Numbered from the stretch's first letter, positions 1-9,700 are shown. The stretch: 64,000 nt of DNA from Aurantimonas aggregata (GCF_010500835.1 NZ_JAAAMJ010000001.1:806001-870000), one strand, 5' to 3'. Notes: generated by a model not told the origin, from the letters alone. Numbers and translations are program-made.

Positions 1-1
1 G

Positions 2-2164
2 AGCCGCATCCCCGACTTTTCCAGCCTTGCCTGGACCCCGCCGTCAAACGCGCCAAAAGCTGCGCGTAGCGAGCGGTTTCGCGAGACGCCCGAGGGGATC
101 CCGCTCGCCGGCGCCCATGGCGAGGACGACATCGCCGGCCTGCCCTTCCTCGACACCTGGCCCGGCATCGCCCCGTATCTGCGCGGGCCCTACCCGACCA
201 TGTACGTGGAAAAGCCATGGACGATCCGGCAGTATGCGGGCTTCTCGACGGCCGCGGCATCGAACGCGTTCTACCGGCGCAACCTCGCCGCCGGCCAGAA
301 GGGCCTGTCGGTCGCCTTTGATCTCGCCACCCACCGCGGCTACGATTCCGATCATCCGCGCGTCGCCGGCGATGTCGGCATGGCGGGCGTGGCGATCGAT
401 TCGATCATCGACATGCGCCAGCTCTTCGACGGCATCCCGCTCGGCGAGATGAGCGTGTCGATGACGATGAACGGCGCGGTACTGCCGGTGCTGGCGCTCT
501 ACGTCGCCGCCGCCGAGGAACAGGGCGTTGCCCAGAAGGACCTGTCGGGCACCATTCAGAACGACATTCTGAAGGAGTTCATGGTCCGCAACACCTACAT
601 CTACCCGCCGAAATCCTCGATGCGGATCATCTCCGACATATTCGCCTACACCGCGAAGAACATGCCGCGCTACAACTCGATCTCGATCTCCGGCTACCAC
701 ATGCAGGAAGCCGGGGCGACGGCGGATCTGGAACTCGCCTACACGATCGCCGACGGCATCGAATACGCCCGGGCCGGGGTAGCGGCGGGTCTTGCCATCG
801 ACCGTTTCGCCCCGCGCCTGTCGTTCTTCTGGGCGACCGGCATGAACTTCTTCATGGAAGTCGCCAAGATGCGGGCCGCCCGGCTGATCTGGGCGAGCCT
901 GATGCAGAGAGAGTTCGCGCCGGGCGATCCGCGTGCCCTGCAGCTGCGCACCCACTGCCAGACCTCGGGCTGGTCGCTGACCGCGCAGGACGTGATGAAC
1001 AACGTCGTTCGGACCTGCGTGGAGGCGATGGCCGCCACCCAGGGCCACACCCAGTCGCTGCACACCAATTCCTTCGACGAGGCGCTGGCCCTGCCGACCG
1101 ACTTCTCCGCCCGCATCGCCCGCAACACCCAGCATGTCCTCTCCCGCGAAAGCGGCACCACCCGGCTGATCGATCCATGGGGCGGCTCGGCCTATGTCGA
1201 ACATCTCACCCACGCGCTCGCCGAGAAGGCGCTCGGCCACATCGAGGAGGTCGAGGCGATGGGGGGCATGGCGGCGGCGATCGACAAGGGCCTGCCGAAG
1301 CTGCGGATCGAGGAGGCCGCGGCACGGACGCAGGCGCGTATCGATTCCGGCGCCCAGACCGTCGTCGGCGTCAACCGGTTCGTCGCCGACGGCACCGACG
1401 AGATCGACGTGCTGCGCGTCGACAATGCCGATGTCCGGCGCCAGCAGATCGACAAGCTGCAGAGGCTGAAGGCGGAACGCGACCAGCCCGCCACCGACGC
1501 GGCGCTCGCCGCGCTCACCGCAGCCGCCGAGCGCGGCGACGGCAATCTCCTCGAACTCTCAATCGCCGCCGCCCGGGCCAAGGCGACCGTGGGCGAGATG
1601 GCCGATGCGCTGGAAAAGGTGTTTGGTCGGCACGTGGCAAGGACGCATGTGATCGCCGGCGTCTACAAGCGGGAGGCCGGCGCCATGTCGGAGCAGATTG
1701 CGCGCGTCCAGGCACTGAGCGACACCTTCGCGGAAGCCGAAGGACGCCGGCCGCGCATCCTCGTCTGCAAGATGGGCCAGGACGGCCACGACCGGGGCCA
1801 GAAGGTCATCGCCTCGGCCTTCGCCGATCTCGGCTTCGACGTCGACATCGGCCCGCTCTTCCAGACCCCCGAGGAAGCGGCCCGCCAGGCGGTCGAGAAC
1901 GACGTCCACATTGTCGGGGCATCCTCGCTCGCCGCCGGGCACTTGACGCTGGTGCCGGAACTGAAGGCAGCGCTCGAGCGCGAAGGCCGCGGCGACATCA
2001 TGATCGTCGTCGGCGGGGTCATCCCCCCGCAGGACGTCGAGACGTTGAAACAGGCCGGCGCGGCGGCGATCTTCCTGCCCGGAACGGTGGTCGCAACGGC
2101 CGCCGAGCAACTCATCGGCGATCTGTCGGCTCGCCTCGGTCACGCCAAGATCGCCGCGGAATAG
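2..2164 (+). CDS. scpA: Methylmalonyl-CoA mutase, 5' end cut by window
   Basis: Adenosylcobalamin-dependent mutase that interconverts succinyl-CoA and (R)-methylmalonyl-CoA in the propionyl-CoA or ethylmalonyl-CoA routes. The reading frame is open from base 2, so the true start lies upstream and 720 codons are visible; the ATG at 200 is internal. The conserved substrate-channel stretch RGPYPTMY sits around bases 182-205, inside the TIM-barrel domain. The C-terminal Rossmann B12 domain carries DGHDRG at about 1781-1798, whose His is the lower cobalt ligand. The length fits a single-chain enzyme of the Sbm/MCM type. Its G-protein chaperone MeaB is encoded 7.5 kb away at 9701. Identity is secure; use of the symbol scpA rather than mcmA is convention. 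Confidence 0.95.
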   Translation, partial: SRIPDFSSLAWTPPSNAPKAARSERFRETPEGIPLAGAHGEDDIAGLPFLDTWPGIAPYLRGPYPTMYVEKPWTIRQYAGFSTAAASNAFYRRNLAAGQKGLSVAFDLATHRGYDSDHPRVAGDVGMAGVAIDSIIDMRQLFDGIPLGEMSVSMTMNGAVLPVLALYVAAAEEQGVAQKDLSGTIQNDILKEFMVRNTYIYPPKSSMRIISDIFAYTAKNMPRYNSISISGYHMQEAGATADLELAYTIADGIEYARAGVAAGLAIDRFAPRLSFFWATGMNFFMEVAKMRAARLIWASLMQREFAPGDPRALQLRTHCQTSGWSLTAQDVMNNVVRTCVEAMAATQGHTQSLHTNSFDEALALPTDFSARIARNTQHVLSRESGTTRLIDPWGGSAYVEHLTHALAEKALGHIEEVEAMGGMAAAIDKGLPKLRIEEAAARTQARIDSGAQTVVGVNRFVADGTDEIDVLRVDNADVRRQQIDKLQRLKAERDQPATDAALAALTAAAERGDGNLLELSIAAARAKATVGEMADALEKVFGRHVARTHVIAGVYKREAGAMSEQIARVQALSDTFAEAEGRRPRILVCKMGQDGHDRGQKVIASAFADLGFDVDIGPLFQTPEEAARQAVENDVHIVGASSLAAGHLTLVPELKAALEREGRGDIMIVVGGVIPPQDVETLKQAGAAAIFLPGTVVATAAEQLIGDLSARLGHAKIAAE

Positions 2165-2207
2165 AGCGGCTCGCTGCAACCCCGAACAACTCGATAAAGA
2201 GGCGCAT

Positions 2208-3233
2208 GTGATCAGGGCTTATGTCCCGGAAGAGGCCCAGATTCGCGCCGTGACGGCCGACGCGAACAGCGTGCCGGCCGACGCGATCTGGATCGACGTC
2301 ATCAATCCCAGCCGCGAAGAAGAGCTGGCGGTCGAGGCGCTTTGCAGCATCGAGATGCCGACGCGCGAGGAAATGCGCGAGATCGAGGTGTCGAGCCGGC
2401 TCTATGCCGAGGATGGCGCCACCTTCATGACGGCCTCGGTGGTGTTCGGGCTGGACAGCGGCAAGCCGTCCTTTGCGCCCGTCACCTTCATCCTCGCCGG
2501 CTTGCGGCTGATCACCTTGCGCTACAGCGAGCCGAAGAGCTTTTCGATATTCGCCGCCAAATTGTGCCGCGAGGTGCCGCGCATGGCGCCGGAGGCCCCG
2601 GAGAAGCCGACCACCGGCAACGGCAGGCTACAGACGGCGGAAACCATCCTGATCGGCCTCTTGGAAACTGTCGTCGACCGGGTCGCGGACATTCTGGAGA
2701 CCGTCTCGGCCGACCTGGACGGCATCGGCGACGACATCTTCTCCTCGTCGGACCGCAAGAAGCCGACCAAGACCGGCGACTTCAAGTCGCTACTGCGGCG
2801 GATCGGCGCCGTCGGCGACCTGACCTCGCGCATCCGCGAGAGCCTGGCGACGCTCGACAGGCTGTTGCCGTTCCTGCAACTGGCGCTCGATGGGCGTAAA
2901 TCCGTGGCCAAGGACGCCAAGCCGCGCGTCAAGGCAATGGCTCGAGACGTCCATTCGCTCAACGACTTCGTCGCGTTCCTGTCCAACAAGACGGTGTTCT
3001 TGCTCGATACTACGGTGGGAATGATTTCCATCGAGCAGGCCGCCATCATCAAGATCTTCTCCGTCGCGGCCGTAGCGTTCCTGCCGCCGACGCTGATTGC
3101 TTCCGTCTACGGCATGAACTTCGTACACATGCCGGAACTTACCTGGACATACGGATATCCTTTGGCAATTTTCATGATGATAGTCTCGGCGATCGTTCCG
3201 ATGATATTCTTTAGAATAAAGAATTGGCTTTGA
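2208..3233 (+). CDS. corA: CorA-family magnesium/cobalt transporter
   Basis: Inner-membrane divalent cation channel of the CorA family (341 aa, usual size). It has a long soluble N-terminal funnel with helical segments, then two C-terminal membrane helices (about residues 280-302 and 312-336). The signature YGMNF lies at the end of the first helix (bases about 3109-3123), followed by the short periplasmic loop VHMPELTW. The start is GTG at 2208 with AGAGG a few bases upstream. It is 43 bp downstream of the mutase on the same strand and could be read through from it, with no functional link evident. Substrate (Mg, Co or Zn) cannot be decided from sequence. Confidence 0.9.
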   Translation: MIRAYVPEEAQIRAVTADANSVPADAIWIDVINPSREEELAVEALCSIEMPTREEMREIEVSSRLYAEDGATFMTASVVFGLDSGKPSFAPVTFILAGLRLITLRYSEPKSFSIFAAKLCREVPRMAPEAPEKPTTGNGRLQTAETILIGLLETVVDRVADILETVSADLDGIGDDIFSSSDRKKPTKTGDFKSLLRRIGAVGDLTSRIRESLATLDRLLPFLQLALDGRKSVAKDAKPRVKAMARDVHSLNDFVAFLSNKTVFLLDTTVGMISIEQAAIIKIFSVAAVAFLPPTLIASVYGMNFVHMPELTWTYGYPLAIFMMIVSAIVPMIFFRIKNWL

Positions 3234-3433
3234 CTGAGTATAGATGAGATTATCCACAGTCTGCCGATCTGCTATGCCAGATGGGGAAGCTCCTGAGCAA
3301 TTCAACCTGCCATTGCAGATGGAATGGTAAATCCGGATCCCGGGCACCCTCAGAACTGGACGCCACCGCACCGTTAACCGATAATTTCGTGTTTACGGCG
3401 AATCTGCCGCAGGATCACTCGGCTCCGGAGACC

Positions 3434-5353
3434 ATGCAAGGCCCTTCCGCGAAGGCAAAAACCAGAGAATATCAGGACGAACTCCAGACGGTCCGCTCCC
3501 TCTACGGCGATGTGGGCTCGTTTGCGATCGGTTCGTTCGTGGTAATCGCCGGCACGGCTTTGACGGGCGCCCGCATCGGGCACCCGGCGCTCTGGCTCGT
3601 CTGCGGCCTGCTGACGGTACTGACCTGCTTCCGCGTGGCGACGATGCTGCGCTTCGAGACGCGCGACGCCCAAGGCCTCGCCGATCCGCACCGCTATCTC
3701 CTGCTCTATTCGATTCTCGGCACCCTGCACGTCCTCACCGTAGGATCGTGGACCACCGCCGTGTTCTGGTTCGACTCCGATTCGCTCAGCGAGCTGATCG
3801 CCCTCTCGACAGCCGTCGGCTTCATGGTCGGTATCCAGGGGCGGAACTTCGCCAGTCCCGCAACGGTATCGCTGCAGCTGGTGGCTCTCGCGATCCCGGT
3901 CGCGCTGGCGTTCCTGGTAAAGAATTCGGCTTGGTATCTCGTTTGCGGCCTGTTTTTCGGCGTGTTCATGCTGTCCGTCCTCGCGAATTCGCGTCGGGTC
4001 GGCAAGACGTTCCTCGATGCGCTGAACACGGCGCGCATCAACCAGGACCTCGCACACCGCGACTCGCTCACCGGCCTGCCGAACCGCGCTGCCACCCAGC
4101 GCATGATCGCGGCCGGCGTCGAGCGGCTGGATCATCCCTTCGCCCTGCATTTTCTCGACCTCGACAAGTTCAAGCGCGTCAACGACACGCTGGGACACAG
4201 CGCCGGCGACCGGCTGCTGCTCGAGGCGGCGCGACGCTTCACCGCCGTCGCGGGCGAATCCTGCGTCGTCGCCCGCCATGCCGGCGACGAGTTCGTCATT
4301 CTCCAGTACGGCGTCGATTCGCGTCAGGACGCGGCGGATCTGGCAGCCGCGCTGATCGCTTCCTGCAACGAGCCTTACGATCTTGGTGCCACGGTCGCGA
4401 ATATCGGCTGCTCGATCGGCACCGCGATCTTCCCGGAAGATGCGACCAGCGCCGAGCATCTGCTCCAACGCGCCGACGTCGCCCTCTATCATGTCAAGCA
4501 CAACAGCCGGAACAGCTTCGCCTTCTACGAGACTGCCATGGCCGACGCGGAGCATGAACGGCTGGCGATCGAGACCGACCTGCGCAAGGCACTCGAGACG
4601 GACGGCGATCTCTACATGGTGTTCCAGCCGATCATCGGGACACGCACGATGCAGGTGGTGTCGTTCGAGGCGCTGGTGCGGTGGCAGCACCCGACCCGCG
4701 GCATCGTGGCGCCCGCCCAGTTCCTGCCGATCGCAGAGGAATCGGGCCTTATCTCCAGCGTGACCGACAAGACCGTCGCCATCGCCTGCCGGGTCGCGGC
4801 AAGCTGGCCCGGCGATGTGGCGGTCGCCATCAACATCTCGCCCAGCCAGCTGCAGCGGGCAGATCTCCAGGACATGATCCTGCGCAATCTCGCGGAGAGC
4901 GGACTGCCTGCACACCGTCTCGAGGTCGAACTGACCGAAAACCTCTTCGTCGGCTGCGACAGCGAGACGATGCGGCAGATCAGGGCACTGCGTGATCTCG
5001 GCGTGCGCTTCTCGATCGACGATTTCGGCACCGGCTATTCCAACCTCGGCTACATCAACAACCTGCCGATCAACAAGGTGAAGATCGACCGCAGTTTCCT
5101 GACCGGCGTGCTCGACGATGCACGCCGCGAGACCCTGCTGCGCGGGCTCATCGCCTTCATCGCCGAGCTCGACCTCATCACCGTGGTCGAGGGCGTCGAA
5201 ACGCTGGATCAGCTCGATCTCCTGACCAGCAATCCGAACGCCCACCAGCTGCAGGGCTTCGTTTTCGGCGATCCCCTGAACGCTCGCGGTGCACTGGACC
5301 TGATTCGCCGCGCATTGCCTGTCGCGCCGATCGCTCGTCAAGCGGCCCAGTAA
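3434..5353 (+). CDS. Membrane GGDEF/EAL cyclic-di-GMP protein
   Basis: Bifunctional-type c-di-GMP signalling protein. The N-terminal part (to about residue 190) is hydrophobic with five or six likely membrane helices and no recognised sensor. A GGDEF domain follows, with the active-site loop reading AGDEF, a substitution still found in active cyclases; no RxxD inhibitory site is visible five residues before it. The EAL domain has intact EALVRW, DDFGTGYSN and KIDRSF motifs, so phosphodiesterase activity is plausible. I chose ATG 3434 (GGAG just upstream). An in-frame ATG at 3281 would add 51 unconserved residues and has no ribosome site. It ends just before an inverted repeat and the acyltransferase at 5459. 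Confidence 0.85.
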   Translation: MQGPSAKAKTREYQDELQTVRSLYGDVGSFAIGSFVVIAGTALTGARIGHPALWLVCGLLTVLTCFRVATMLRFETRDAQGLADPHRYLLLYSILGTLHVLTVGSWTTAVFWFDSDSLSELIALSTAVGFMVGIQGRNFASPATVSLQLVALAIPVALAFLVKNSAWYLVCGLFFGVFMLSVLANSRRVGKTFLDALNTARINQDLAHRDSLTGLPNRAATQRMIAAGVERLDHPFALHFLDLDKFKRVNDTLGHSAGDRLLLEAARRFTAVAGESCVVARHAGDEFVILQYGVDSRQDAADLAAALIASCNEPYDLGATVANIGCSIGTAIFPEDATSAEHLLQRADVALYHVKHNSRNSFAFYETAMADAEHERLAIETDLRKALETDGDLYMVFQPIIGTRTMQVVSFEALVRWQHPTRGIVAPAQFLPIAEESGLISSVTDKTVAIACRVAASWPGDVAVAINISPSQLQRADLQDMILRNLAESGLPAHRLEVELTENLFVGCDSETMRQIRALRDLGVRFSIDDFGTGYSNLGYINNLPINKVKIDRSFLTGVLDDARRETLLRGLIAFIAELDLITVVEGVETLDQLDLLTSNPNAHQLQGFVFGDPLNARGALDLIRRALPVAPIARQAAQ

Positions 5354-5354
5354 A

Positions 5355-5398
5355 CATTAACCACAGCTGACTTTTTGTCCGGCTGACCATGGTTAATG
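5355..5398. promoter_or_regulatory. Inverted repeat with TTAACC half-sites
   Basis: CATTAACCA (5355-5363) and TGGTTAATG (5390-5398) form a perfect 9-bp inverted repeat 26 bp apart, directly after the GGDEF/EAL stop. The halves contain TTAACC, the CtrA half-site of alphaproteobacteria, so a regulator could bind here. It could also act as a weak terminator stem, but no T-run follows on the plus strand. Function is inferred. Confidence 0.4.
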
Positions 5399-5412
5399 CA
5401 TTGCAAAAAATC

Positions 5413-5426
5413 GGTACAATTGTACC
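5413..5426. promoter_or_regulatory. Perfect 14-bp palindrome, likely operator
   Basis: GGTACAATTGTACC is a perfect palindrome 33 bp before the preferred ATG (5459) of the acyltransferase. Its position in a promoter-length gap and its symmetry suggest a dimeric repressor or activator site. It also argues that the gene does not start at the ATG at 5396, which would make this palindrome coding. Confidence 0.5.
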
Positions 5427-5458
5427 TTGTTTCGACAGATGCGGGGGCGCGTGTGCCG

Positions 5459-6265
5459 ATGAGTACGACTGACAACCGGGCAGGGCTGTTCGCCCTGAAG
5501 GTCTCTTCATTGCTGGAAGATCTCGAGTACGATCGCGTCGTGACGGACGAGCAGCGTGAAGCGGTCTATCGGCTGCGCTACGACTGTTACCTGTCCGAAG
5601 CGGCCATCATGCCGAGCGACCAGGCCCGGTTTACCGATCCCTTCGACGAGCAGAGCAACGGCTTCCTGTTCGCCATCCGCCACGGCGACAGGCTGATCAG
5701 CTCGATCCGGCTTCACATCGCGACACCCGAATATCCCGACACGCCGAGCACCACGGCCTTCTCCGACGTTCTGGGCGAGATCACCGGACGCGGCGAAACC
5801 TTCGTCGACCCGACGCGGTTTGTCGTCGACCGGCGCGTCAGGGCGGCAACGGCGTTGATGCCCTACGCCACGCTGCGGCTGGCGGCCATGGCAGCCGATC
5901 ATTTCGATACCGACCATATCATCGCCACGGCCCGGCTCGAGCACACGCCGTTCTACCGCCGCGTCTTCCAGCTGGAGCCGCGTACCCAGCCGCGCGACTA
6001 TCTGGGTCTGGTCAAACCACTTTGCCTGATGTCGAACGATACGGAGACGATCCGGGAGAAGGTCTACACCCGCTTCCCGATCTTCTCCTCCGATCCCGAA
6101 GAGCGCGAGGCGCTGTTCGGCGTGTCGCGCTCGACGGATTTCCTCAACCGGCACGCCGTGCTGGCGAACGACAATGTCGGCCGCTCTTTCCGCCGTTATC
6201 CGATACCGGTCGATCTGGCAGGACACGCCCCGGCACAGGCCAAGCTCCGCCTCGAGGATATCTGA
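5459..6265 (+). CDS. FeeM/autoinducer-synthase-like N-acyltransferase
   Basis: GNAT-fold protein of the group containing N-acyl amino acid synthases (FeeM) and acyl-homoserine-lactone synthase relatives (268 aa from ATG 5459). Family-like features are the early RLRYDCYL motif, an acidic substrate-side stretch, DPTRFVVD in mid-protein and EHTPFYRRVF near the end of the fold. These enzymes transfer a fatty acyl chain from acyl-ACP to an amino acid or related amine. No LuxR-type receptor is adjacent, so a quorum role is not shown; the preceding gene is a c-di-GMP enzyme. The product is unknown. ATG 5396 is an alternative start but would run through the 5413 palindrome. Confidence 0.7.
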   Translation: MSTTDNRAGLFALKVSSLLEDLEYDRVVTDEQREAVYRLRYDCYLSEAAIMPSDQARFTDPFDEQSNGFLFAIRHGDRLISSIRLHIATPEYPDTPSTTAFSDVLGEITGRGETFVDPTRFVVDRRVRAATALMPYATLRLAAMAADHFDTDHIIATARLEHTPFYRRVFQLEPRTQPRDYLGLVKPLCLMSNDTETIREKVYTRFPIFSSDPEEREALFGVSRSTDFLNRHAVLANDNVGRSFRRYPIPVDLAGHAPAQAKLRLEDI

Positions 6266-6292
6266 GCCGACGGCACGACTGCCTGCCGTCGA

Positions 6293-7432
6293 TCAGCTGG
6301 CGCGGAACCCGCGATAGACCACGGCGAGCGGATCCGCGACGGACGAGGCCTCGATGGTCGCCGTATCGCCCAGCTCCTGGTGCAGTGGCGATTTGATGCA
6401 GGCCGGATCCGTATTGGCTGCGTCACCCGTCAACGCCAAAGCCTGGCAGCGACAGCCGCCGAAGTCGACGTGCCGACGCTCGCAGGACGTGCAGGGCTCC
6501 TTCATCCAGCCGGTGCCGCGATAGGCCTCGAAGGCCGGCGACTCCGCCCATATGTCGGCCAGCGAGTGATCGCGGACCGACCAGAACTCCAGATGCTTGA
6601 TCGTCTCGGCGGCATGGCACGGCAGCGCCTTGCCCGCCGGCGTGACGCTCAACGTGCGCGCGCCCCAACCGCCGTTGCAAAGCTTGGGATAGCGCGCGTA
6701 GTAGTCCGGGAACACCGCGTCGATGACCAGCTGGCCCTTCAGACGTTCGCGCGCTTCCTCGACCTCGACGATCGTCCGGTCGACATCCTCGCGGACCGGC
6801 ATCAGCTGCGCCCGATTCTTCAGGGCCCAACCGTAATATTGCGTATGCGCGATCTCGAGCCGCCGCGCGCCGAACTCGACGGCCTTCTCGATCATCGCCG
6901 GCACCTGATGAATGTTCATGCGGTGGATGACGGCGTTGAGCGTCAGGGGAAAGCCGCGGGCGACGACGGCGCGCGCGAAGGCTTCCTTCTTCTCGAAGCC
7001 GCCGCGATAACCGCCGACGAGTTCGGTGACTTCCGCATTGGCACCCTGCAGCGACAGCTGAATGTGATCGCAGCCGGCCTCGAGCAGTGCGTCGAGCTTC
7101 TCGTCCGAGACGCCGATGCCTGACGTGATGAGGTTTGTGTAGAGACCCACATCGGCGGCATGGCGGGTCAGCTCGACGATGTCGCGGCGCGCCGTCGGCT
7201 CGCCGCCGGACAGGTGGATATGGATCACGCCGAGTTCGGCAGCTTCCGTGAAGACCCGCTTCCAGGTCTCGGTGTCGAGCTCCGACGAGCGACCGTCGAG
7301 CTGCAGCGGGTTCGAGCAATAGGTGCAACGCAGCGGGCAGCGATGCGTCAGCTCCGCCAGGAGGCCGAGCGGTGGCGGCGGGGCGGCCCGGGCTACGGGT
7401 TCCGGGCGCCGGTCGAGCAGGGTTGCACTCAT
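6293..7432 (-). CDS. pqqE: PQQ biosynthesis radical SAM enzyme PqqE
   Basis: Radical SAM enzyme that forms the Glu-Tyr carbon-carbon crosslink in the PqqA peptide while it is held by PqqD. The cluster motif CPLRCTYC lies near residue 32, and the C-terminal SPASM region carries further Cys ligands, including [16 protein letters not shown]. It is 379 aa, normal for the family. The ATG at 7432 overlaps the pqqD stop by four bases (ATGA), so translation is probably coupled. An upstream in-frame extension to 7714 runs through pqqD in another frame and is not real. Last gene of pqqABCDE; no pqqF or pqqG peptidase is in the window. Confidence 0.97.
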   Translation of the reverse strand: MSATLLDRRPEPVARAAPPPPLGLLAELTHRCPLRCTYCSNPLQLDGRSSELDTETWKRVFTEAAELGVIHIHLSGGEPTARRDIVELTRHAADVGLYTNLITSGIGVSDEKLDALLEAGCDHIQLSLQGANAEVTELVGGYRGGFEKKEAFARAVVARGFPLTLNAVIHRMNIHQVPAMIEKAVEFGARRLEIAHTQYYGWALKNRAQLMPVREDVDRTIVEVEEARERLKGQLVIDAVFPDYYARYPKLCNGGWGARTLSVTPAGKALPCHAAETIKHLEFWSVRDHSLADIWAESPAFEAYRGTGWMKEPCTSCERRHVDFGGCRCQALALTGDAANTDPACIKSPLHQELGDTATIEASSVADPLAVVYRGFRAS

Positions 7433-7707
7433 AGCGTCACCATCTGCTTGTCGCGCAGATCGATCAGGAAGCTCTCGACATCCGGGCGGATCACCGCTTC
7501 GTCGGCGGCGAAGACCTCGCCCAGCTGTCGGACGATGTCGCCGATCGAGGCCCTGCCGTCGACCCGCTGCAGGATTTCCCGCGCGACGCCGTCGGCGTTG
7601 AAGATCCGCTCCGGCCCGACGAGGATGAACTCGCCGCGGACCTTGTCCTCGCGCAGCCGGACGCCATGCGGCAGTTTCGGGATAGTGCCGTCGGGCAACG
7701 CGGTCAT
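7429..7707 (-). CDS. pqqD: PQQ biosynthesis peptide chaperone PqqD
   Basis: Small RRE-fold protein (92 aa) that binds the PqqA precursor and presents it to PqqE. It matches the family in length and in the pattern [18 protein letters not shown], then an Asn-Ala-Asp-Gly turn and a helical C-terminal half ([15 protein letters not shown]). The ATG at 7707 overlaps the pqqC stop by ATGA, and its own stop overlaps pqqE in the same way. In several other bacteria pqqC and pqqD are fused; here they are separate. Confidence 0.96.
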   Translation of the reverse strand: MTALPDGTIPKLPHGVRLREDKVRGEFILVGPERIFNADGVAREILQRVDGRASIGDIVRQLGEVFAADEAVIRPDVESFLIDLRDKQMVTL

Positions 7708-8474
7708 GGCGCATCCGCCTTCATGCCGATACCGGGCCGCCACGCATCGGGCGGCGTCATCGCCGGCTCGACATACGAAAAATAAAGCGCATCGAGCTGG
7801 GCCCAAAGCACTTCGCATTTGAAGCGCAGCGCATCCATGACGGCGCGCTGATCCTCGGGCCGCCGCGCATTGTCGAGGCAGTAGGCGAGCGCAAAGTCGG
7901 AATCGCGCTTGGCCTGCACCGGCCGCTTGTCGAAATAGGCCAGCGTCTCCTGCGAGATGAAATCGTAATGCGCCAGCATTCCCTTGCTCCGGATGCCGAT
8001 CACCGTTGGCGAAAACAGCTCCGTCAGCGACGAGGCGATGGCTTCGAGCAGGCTCTTCTCGCGAACGAAATGCACATAGGCGTCGACCGCGAAGCGCGTC
8101 GCCGGCAGGATCCCCTCGCCCGACTCCACGTAGTCGCGGTCGAGACCAACGCCGTCGGCGAGCGCGATCCACTTCTCGATGCCGCCACGCTGCGCCGGCT
8201 GGCCGTCGGATGCCTCCTGCCCGTCATGGTCGATGATGCGCTGACGCCATCCGCGGCGCAGCGCCGTCGTCTGCAGCCGGGCCAGGATGGAGGCGTCCTT
8301 CACCGGGATCTGCGACTGGTAGTAATAGCGGTTGAGCGCCCAAGCCTGGACCTGGACCTTCGTCAGCTGGCCGTCCTGCAGGAGCTTCTGGAACGGGTGC
8401 AGGTGATGATAGCGCTCGGCGCCAATCTGGCGCAGGGCCGCCTCGAATTCCTGCCGGTCCATCATCGCCTTCAT
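7704..8474 (-). CDS. pqqC: Pyrroloquinoline-quinone synthase PqqC
   Basis: Cofactor-free oxidase that performs the final ring closure and eight-electron oxidation giving PQQ. It is 256 aa, all-helical family. Recognisable parts are the RYHHLHPF segment near residue 20, the [13 protein letters not shown] stretch, the IDHDG active-site region and [14 protein letters not shown] near the end. The start at 8474 overlaps the pqqB stop by four bases. Part of an uninterrupted B-C-D-E block with ATGA junctions. Confidence 0.96.
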   Translation of the reverse strand: MKAMMDRQEFEAALRQIGAERYHHLHPFQKLLQDGQLTKVQVQAWALNRYYYQSQIPVKDASILARLQTTALRRGWRQRIIDHDGQEASDGQPAQRGGIEKWIALADGVGLDRDYVESGEGILPATRFAVDAYVHFVREKSLLEAIASSLTELFSPTVIGIRSKGMLAHYDFISQETLAYFDKRPVQAKRDSDFALAYCLDNARRPEDQRAVMDALRFKCEVLWAQLDALYFSYVEPAMTPPDAWRPGIGMKADAP

Positions 8475-9397
8475 GGCGCGATCTCCATTCCGTCATGGCA
8501 CACCTGCCATCCCGCAGCTTCGACCGCCTGCCGCTCGGGCGAGCCGTCGACCAGGATGGGATTGGTGTTGTTGATATGGATATAGGCACGCATGCCGATA
8601 CCCAAACCCCCGAACGCGTTCAGGCTGCCGCCCTCGCCGTCGATGGGCACGTGGCCCATACGCCGGCCGGTCTTCAGCCCGACGCCCGCCCGCGGCATCT
8701 CGTCGTCGGCAAAGACCGTTCCGTCGAAGAGCAGCACGTCGGCATCCCTCACGCGCTCGCGCAAGCCCTCGGTGACGGCGGCGCAACCGGGAATGTAGTA
8801 GGCCGTCCGGCCATTGGCGGTGAGACGCACGCCGACCGTCATCTCGCCCTCTTCGCCGACGTCGACCTCGCCCTTTTCCAAATACAGCGGCACTTTTCCC
8901 GGCACGGAGAAGACTTCCACCTCGAGACCCGGCACCGGCTCGAAGGCCTCGCCGATGACCACCGGCTTGCGTTCGACGCAGGCAGAATCGAGCACCGAAA
9001 ACACCGGGTTCGCCGCGATGACGTCGAGAACGCCGGCCGTTCCGAAGAGCTGAAATTTCTGTTTCTCGCGCAGGGTCAAAAGCCCCGCGACATGATCCAC
9101 GTCGCCATTGGTCACCAGCACCGCACCGAGCGGCGAATTGCGGCTTTGCGCGTCGTCGGCGCCGGCCAATGGCACAATCGGCGGCGACCGGATGATCTGC
9201 TCGCGCAAATCGGGTGATGCGTTGAGAAGGAGCCAGTGGACACCGTCGGCGCTCGCCGCGATCGACGACTGCGTCCGGGCGGTCACCCGGGTATCGCCAC
9301 TCCAGTAGAGCCGGCAGACGGGGCAAAGGCAGTTCCATTGAGGATAACCGCCTCCCGCGGCAGACCCCAATACAAAAAGCCGCAGGCGGGTTTCCAC
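8471..9397 (-). CDS. pqqB: PQQ biosynthesis hydroxylase PqqB
   Basis: Metallo-beta-lactamase-fold iron enzyme that hydroxylates the PqqA-derived tyrosine. The N-terminus reads VLGSAAGGGYPQWNC with the following CPVC, as in the family; NGDVDHVAGLLTLRE supplies the metal-ligand region. I chose GTG 9397, giving 308 aa, close to the usual length. The open frame continues to a TTG at 9427, directly abutting the pqqA stop, but those ten extra residues are not family-like. With the GTG start the initiation codon lies at the loop of the terminator-like hairpin 9374-9409, so the first residues RLRLFVL are encoded by its 3' arm and T-run. No good Shine-Dalgarno is visible for either start. Confidence 0.92.
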   Translation of the reverse strand: METRLRLFVLGSAAGGGYPQWNCLCPVCRLYWSGDTRVTARTQSSIAASADGVHWLLLNASPDLREQIIRSPPIVPLAGADDAQSRNSPLGAVLVTNGDVDHVAGLLTLREKQKFQLFGTAGVLDVIAANPVFSVLDSACVERKPVVIGEAFEPVPGLEVEVFSVPGKVPLYLEKGEVDVGEEGEMTVGVRLTANGRTAYYIPGCAAVTEGLRERVRDADVLLFDGTVFADDEMPRAGVGLKTGRRMGHVPIDGEGGSLNAFGGLGIGMRAYIHINNTNPILVDGSPERQAVEAAGWQVCHDGMEIAP

Positions 9398-9409
9398 CCG
9401 CCCGCGGCT
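9374..9409 (-). terminator. Terminator/attenuator between pqqA and pqqB
   Basis: On the minus strand AGCCGCGGGCGGGT, loop GGAA, ACCCGCCTGCGGCT forms a 14-bp stem with a single G-T pair (bases 9378-9409), followed at once by a T-run (TTTTTGTATT). This is a textbook intrinsic terminator 19 bases after the pqqA stop and overlapping the start of pqqB. It would let pqqA be transcribed in excess of pqqBCDE, with partial read-through, or act on pqqB initiation. The structure is seen directly; the effect is inferred. Confidence 0.8.
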
Positions 9410-9427
9410 ATCGATGCTTGTCGGCAA

Positions 9428-9505
9428 TCAGAACTCGATCGGCATGTAACCGTTGATTTCCATTGCGACGCAGACTTCCGTGATAACGGGCTTGTTCCAG
9501 GCCAT
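9428..9505 (-). CDS. pqqA: PQQ precursor peptide PqqA
   Basis: Ribosomal precursor peptide of PQQ, 25 aa, too short for most gene callers. It starts MAWNKPVITEVCVAMEINGY, with the two residues that become PQQ at Glu16 and Tyr20 in the required E-x3-Y spacing. GGGAGAG lies a few bases before the ATG. Upstream, divergent from meaB, is a promoter region of about 195 bp. On the minus strand it has GGAAC-N17-CGTA (9571-9596), a near match to the sigma-EcfG pattern that I would not rely on. A strong hairpin separates it from pqqB. Confidence 0.97.
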   Translation of the reverse strand: MAWNKPVITEVCVAMEINGYMPIEF

Positions 9506-9700
9506 GGTATCTCTCCCAAAGTTGCGGGCAAACGACAGGAGGCCGATCGCTCCGATGGTACCCACAATACGCGAAGCTATCAAAGCTCGTTCCATTGTGG
9601 AAGCCGCGTGCGCGGTTTCGGCGCAGTCGGGAAAAAATCCCAGTGGCCCGAGAAGCCATTGTCGACAGAACCACTTAGCCACCCCAAGCAGCGAGACGGC

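Noticed and set aside
4258-4300. Loss of GGDEF function because the motif reads AGDEF
   Set aside because: AGDEF is a tolerated variant in active diguanylate cyclases; the substitution alone does not show inactivity.
3374-5341. A 655-codon minus-strand frame opposite the GGDEF/EAL gene
   Set aside because: It has no domain, and the opposite strand has intact GGDEF and EAL motifs throughout.
9562-9600. CCACAAT/ATTGTGG inverted repeat between pqqA and meaB
   Set aside because: The 7-bp arms are 25 bp apart, in a promoter region with no matching known operator; chance occurrence is likely.
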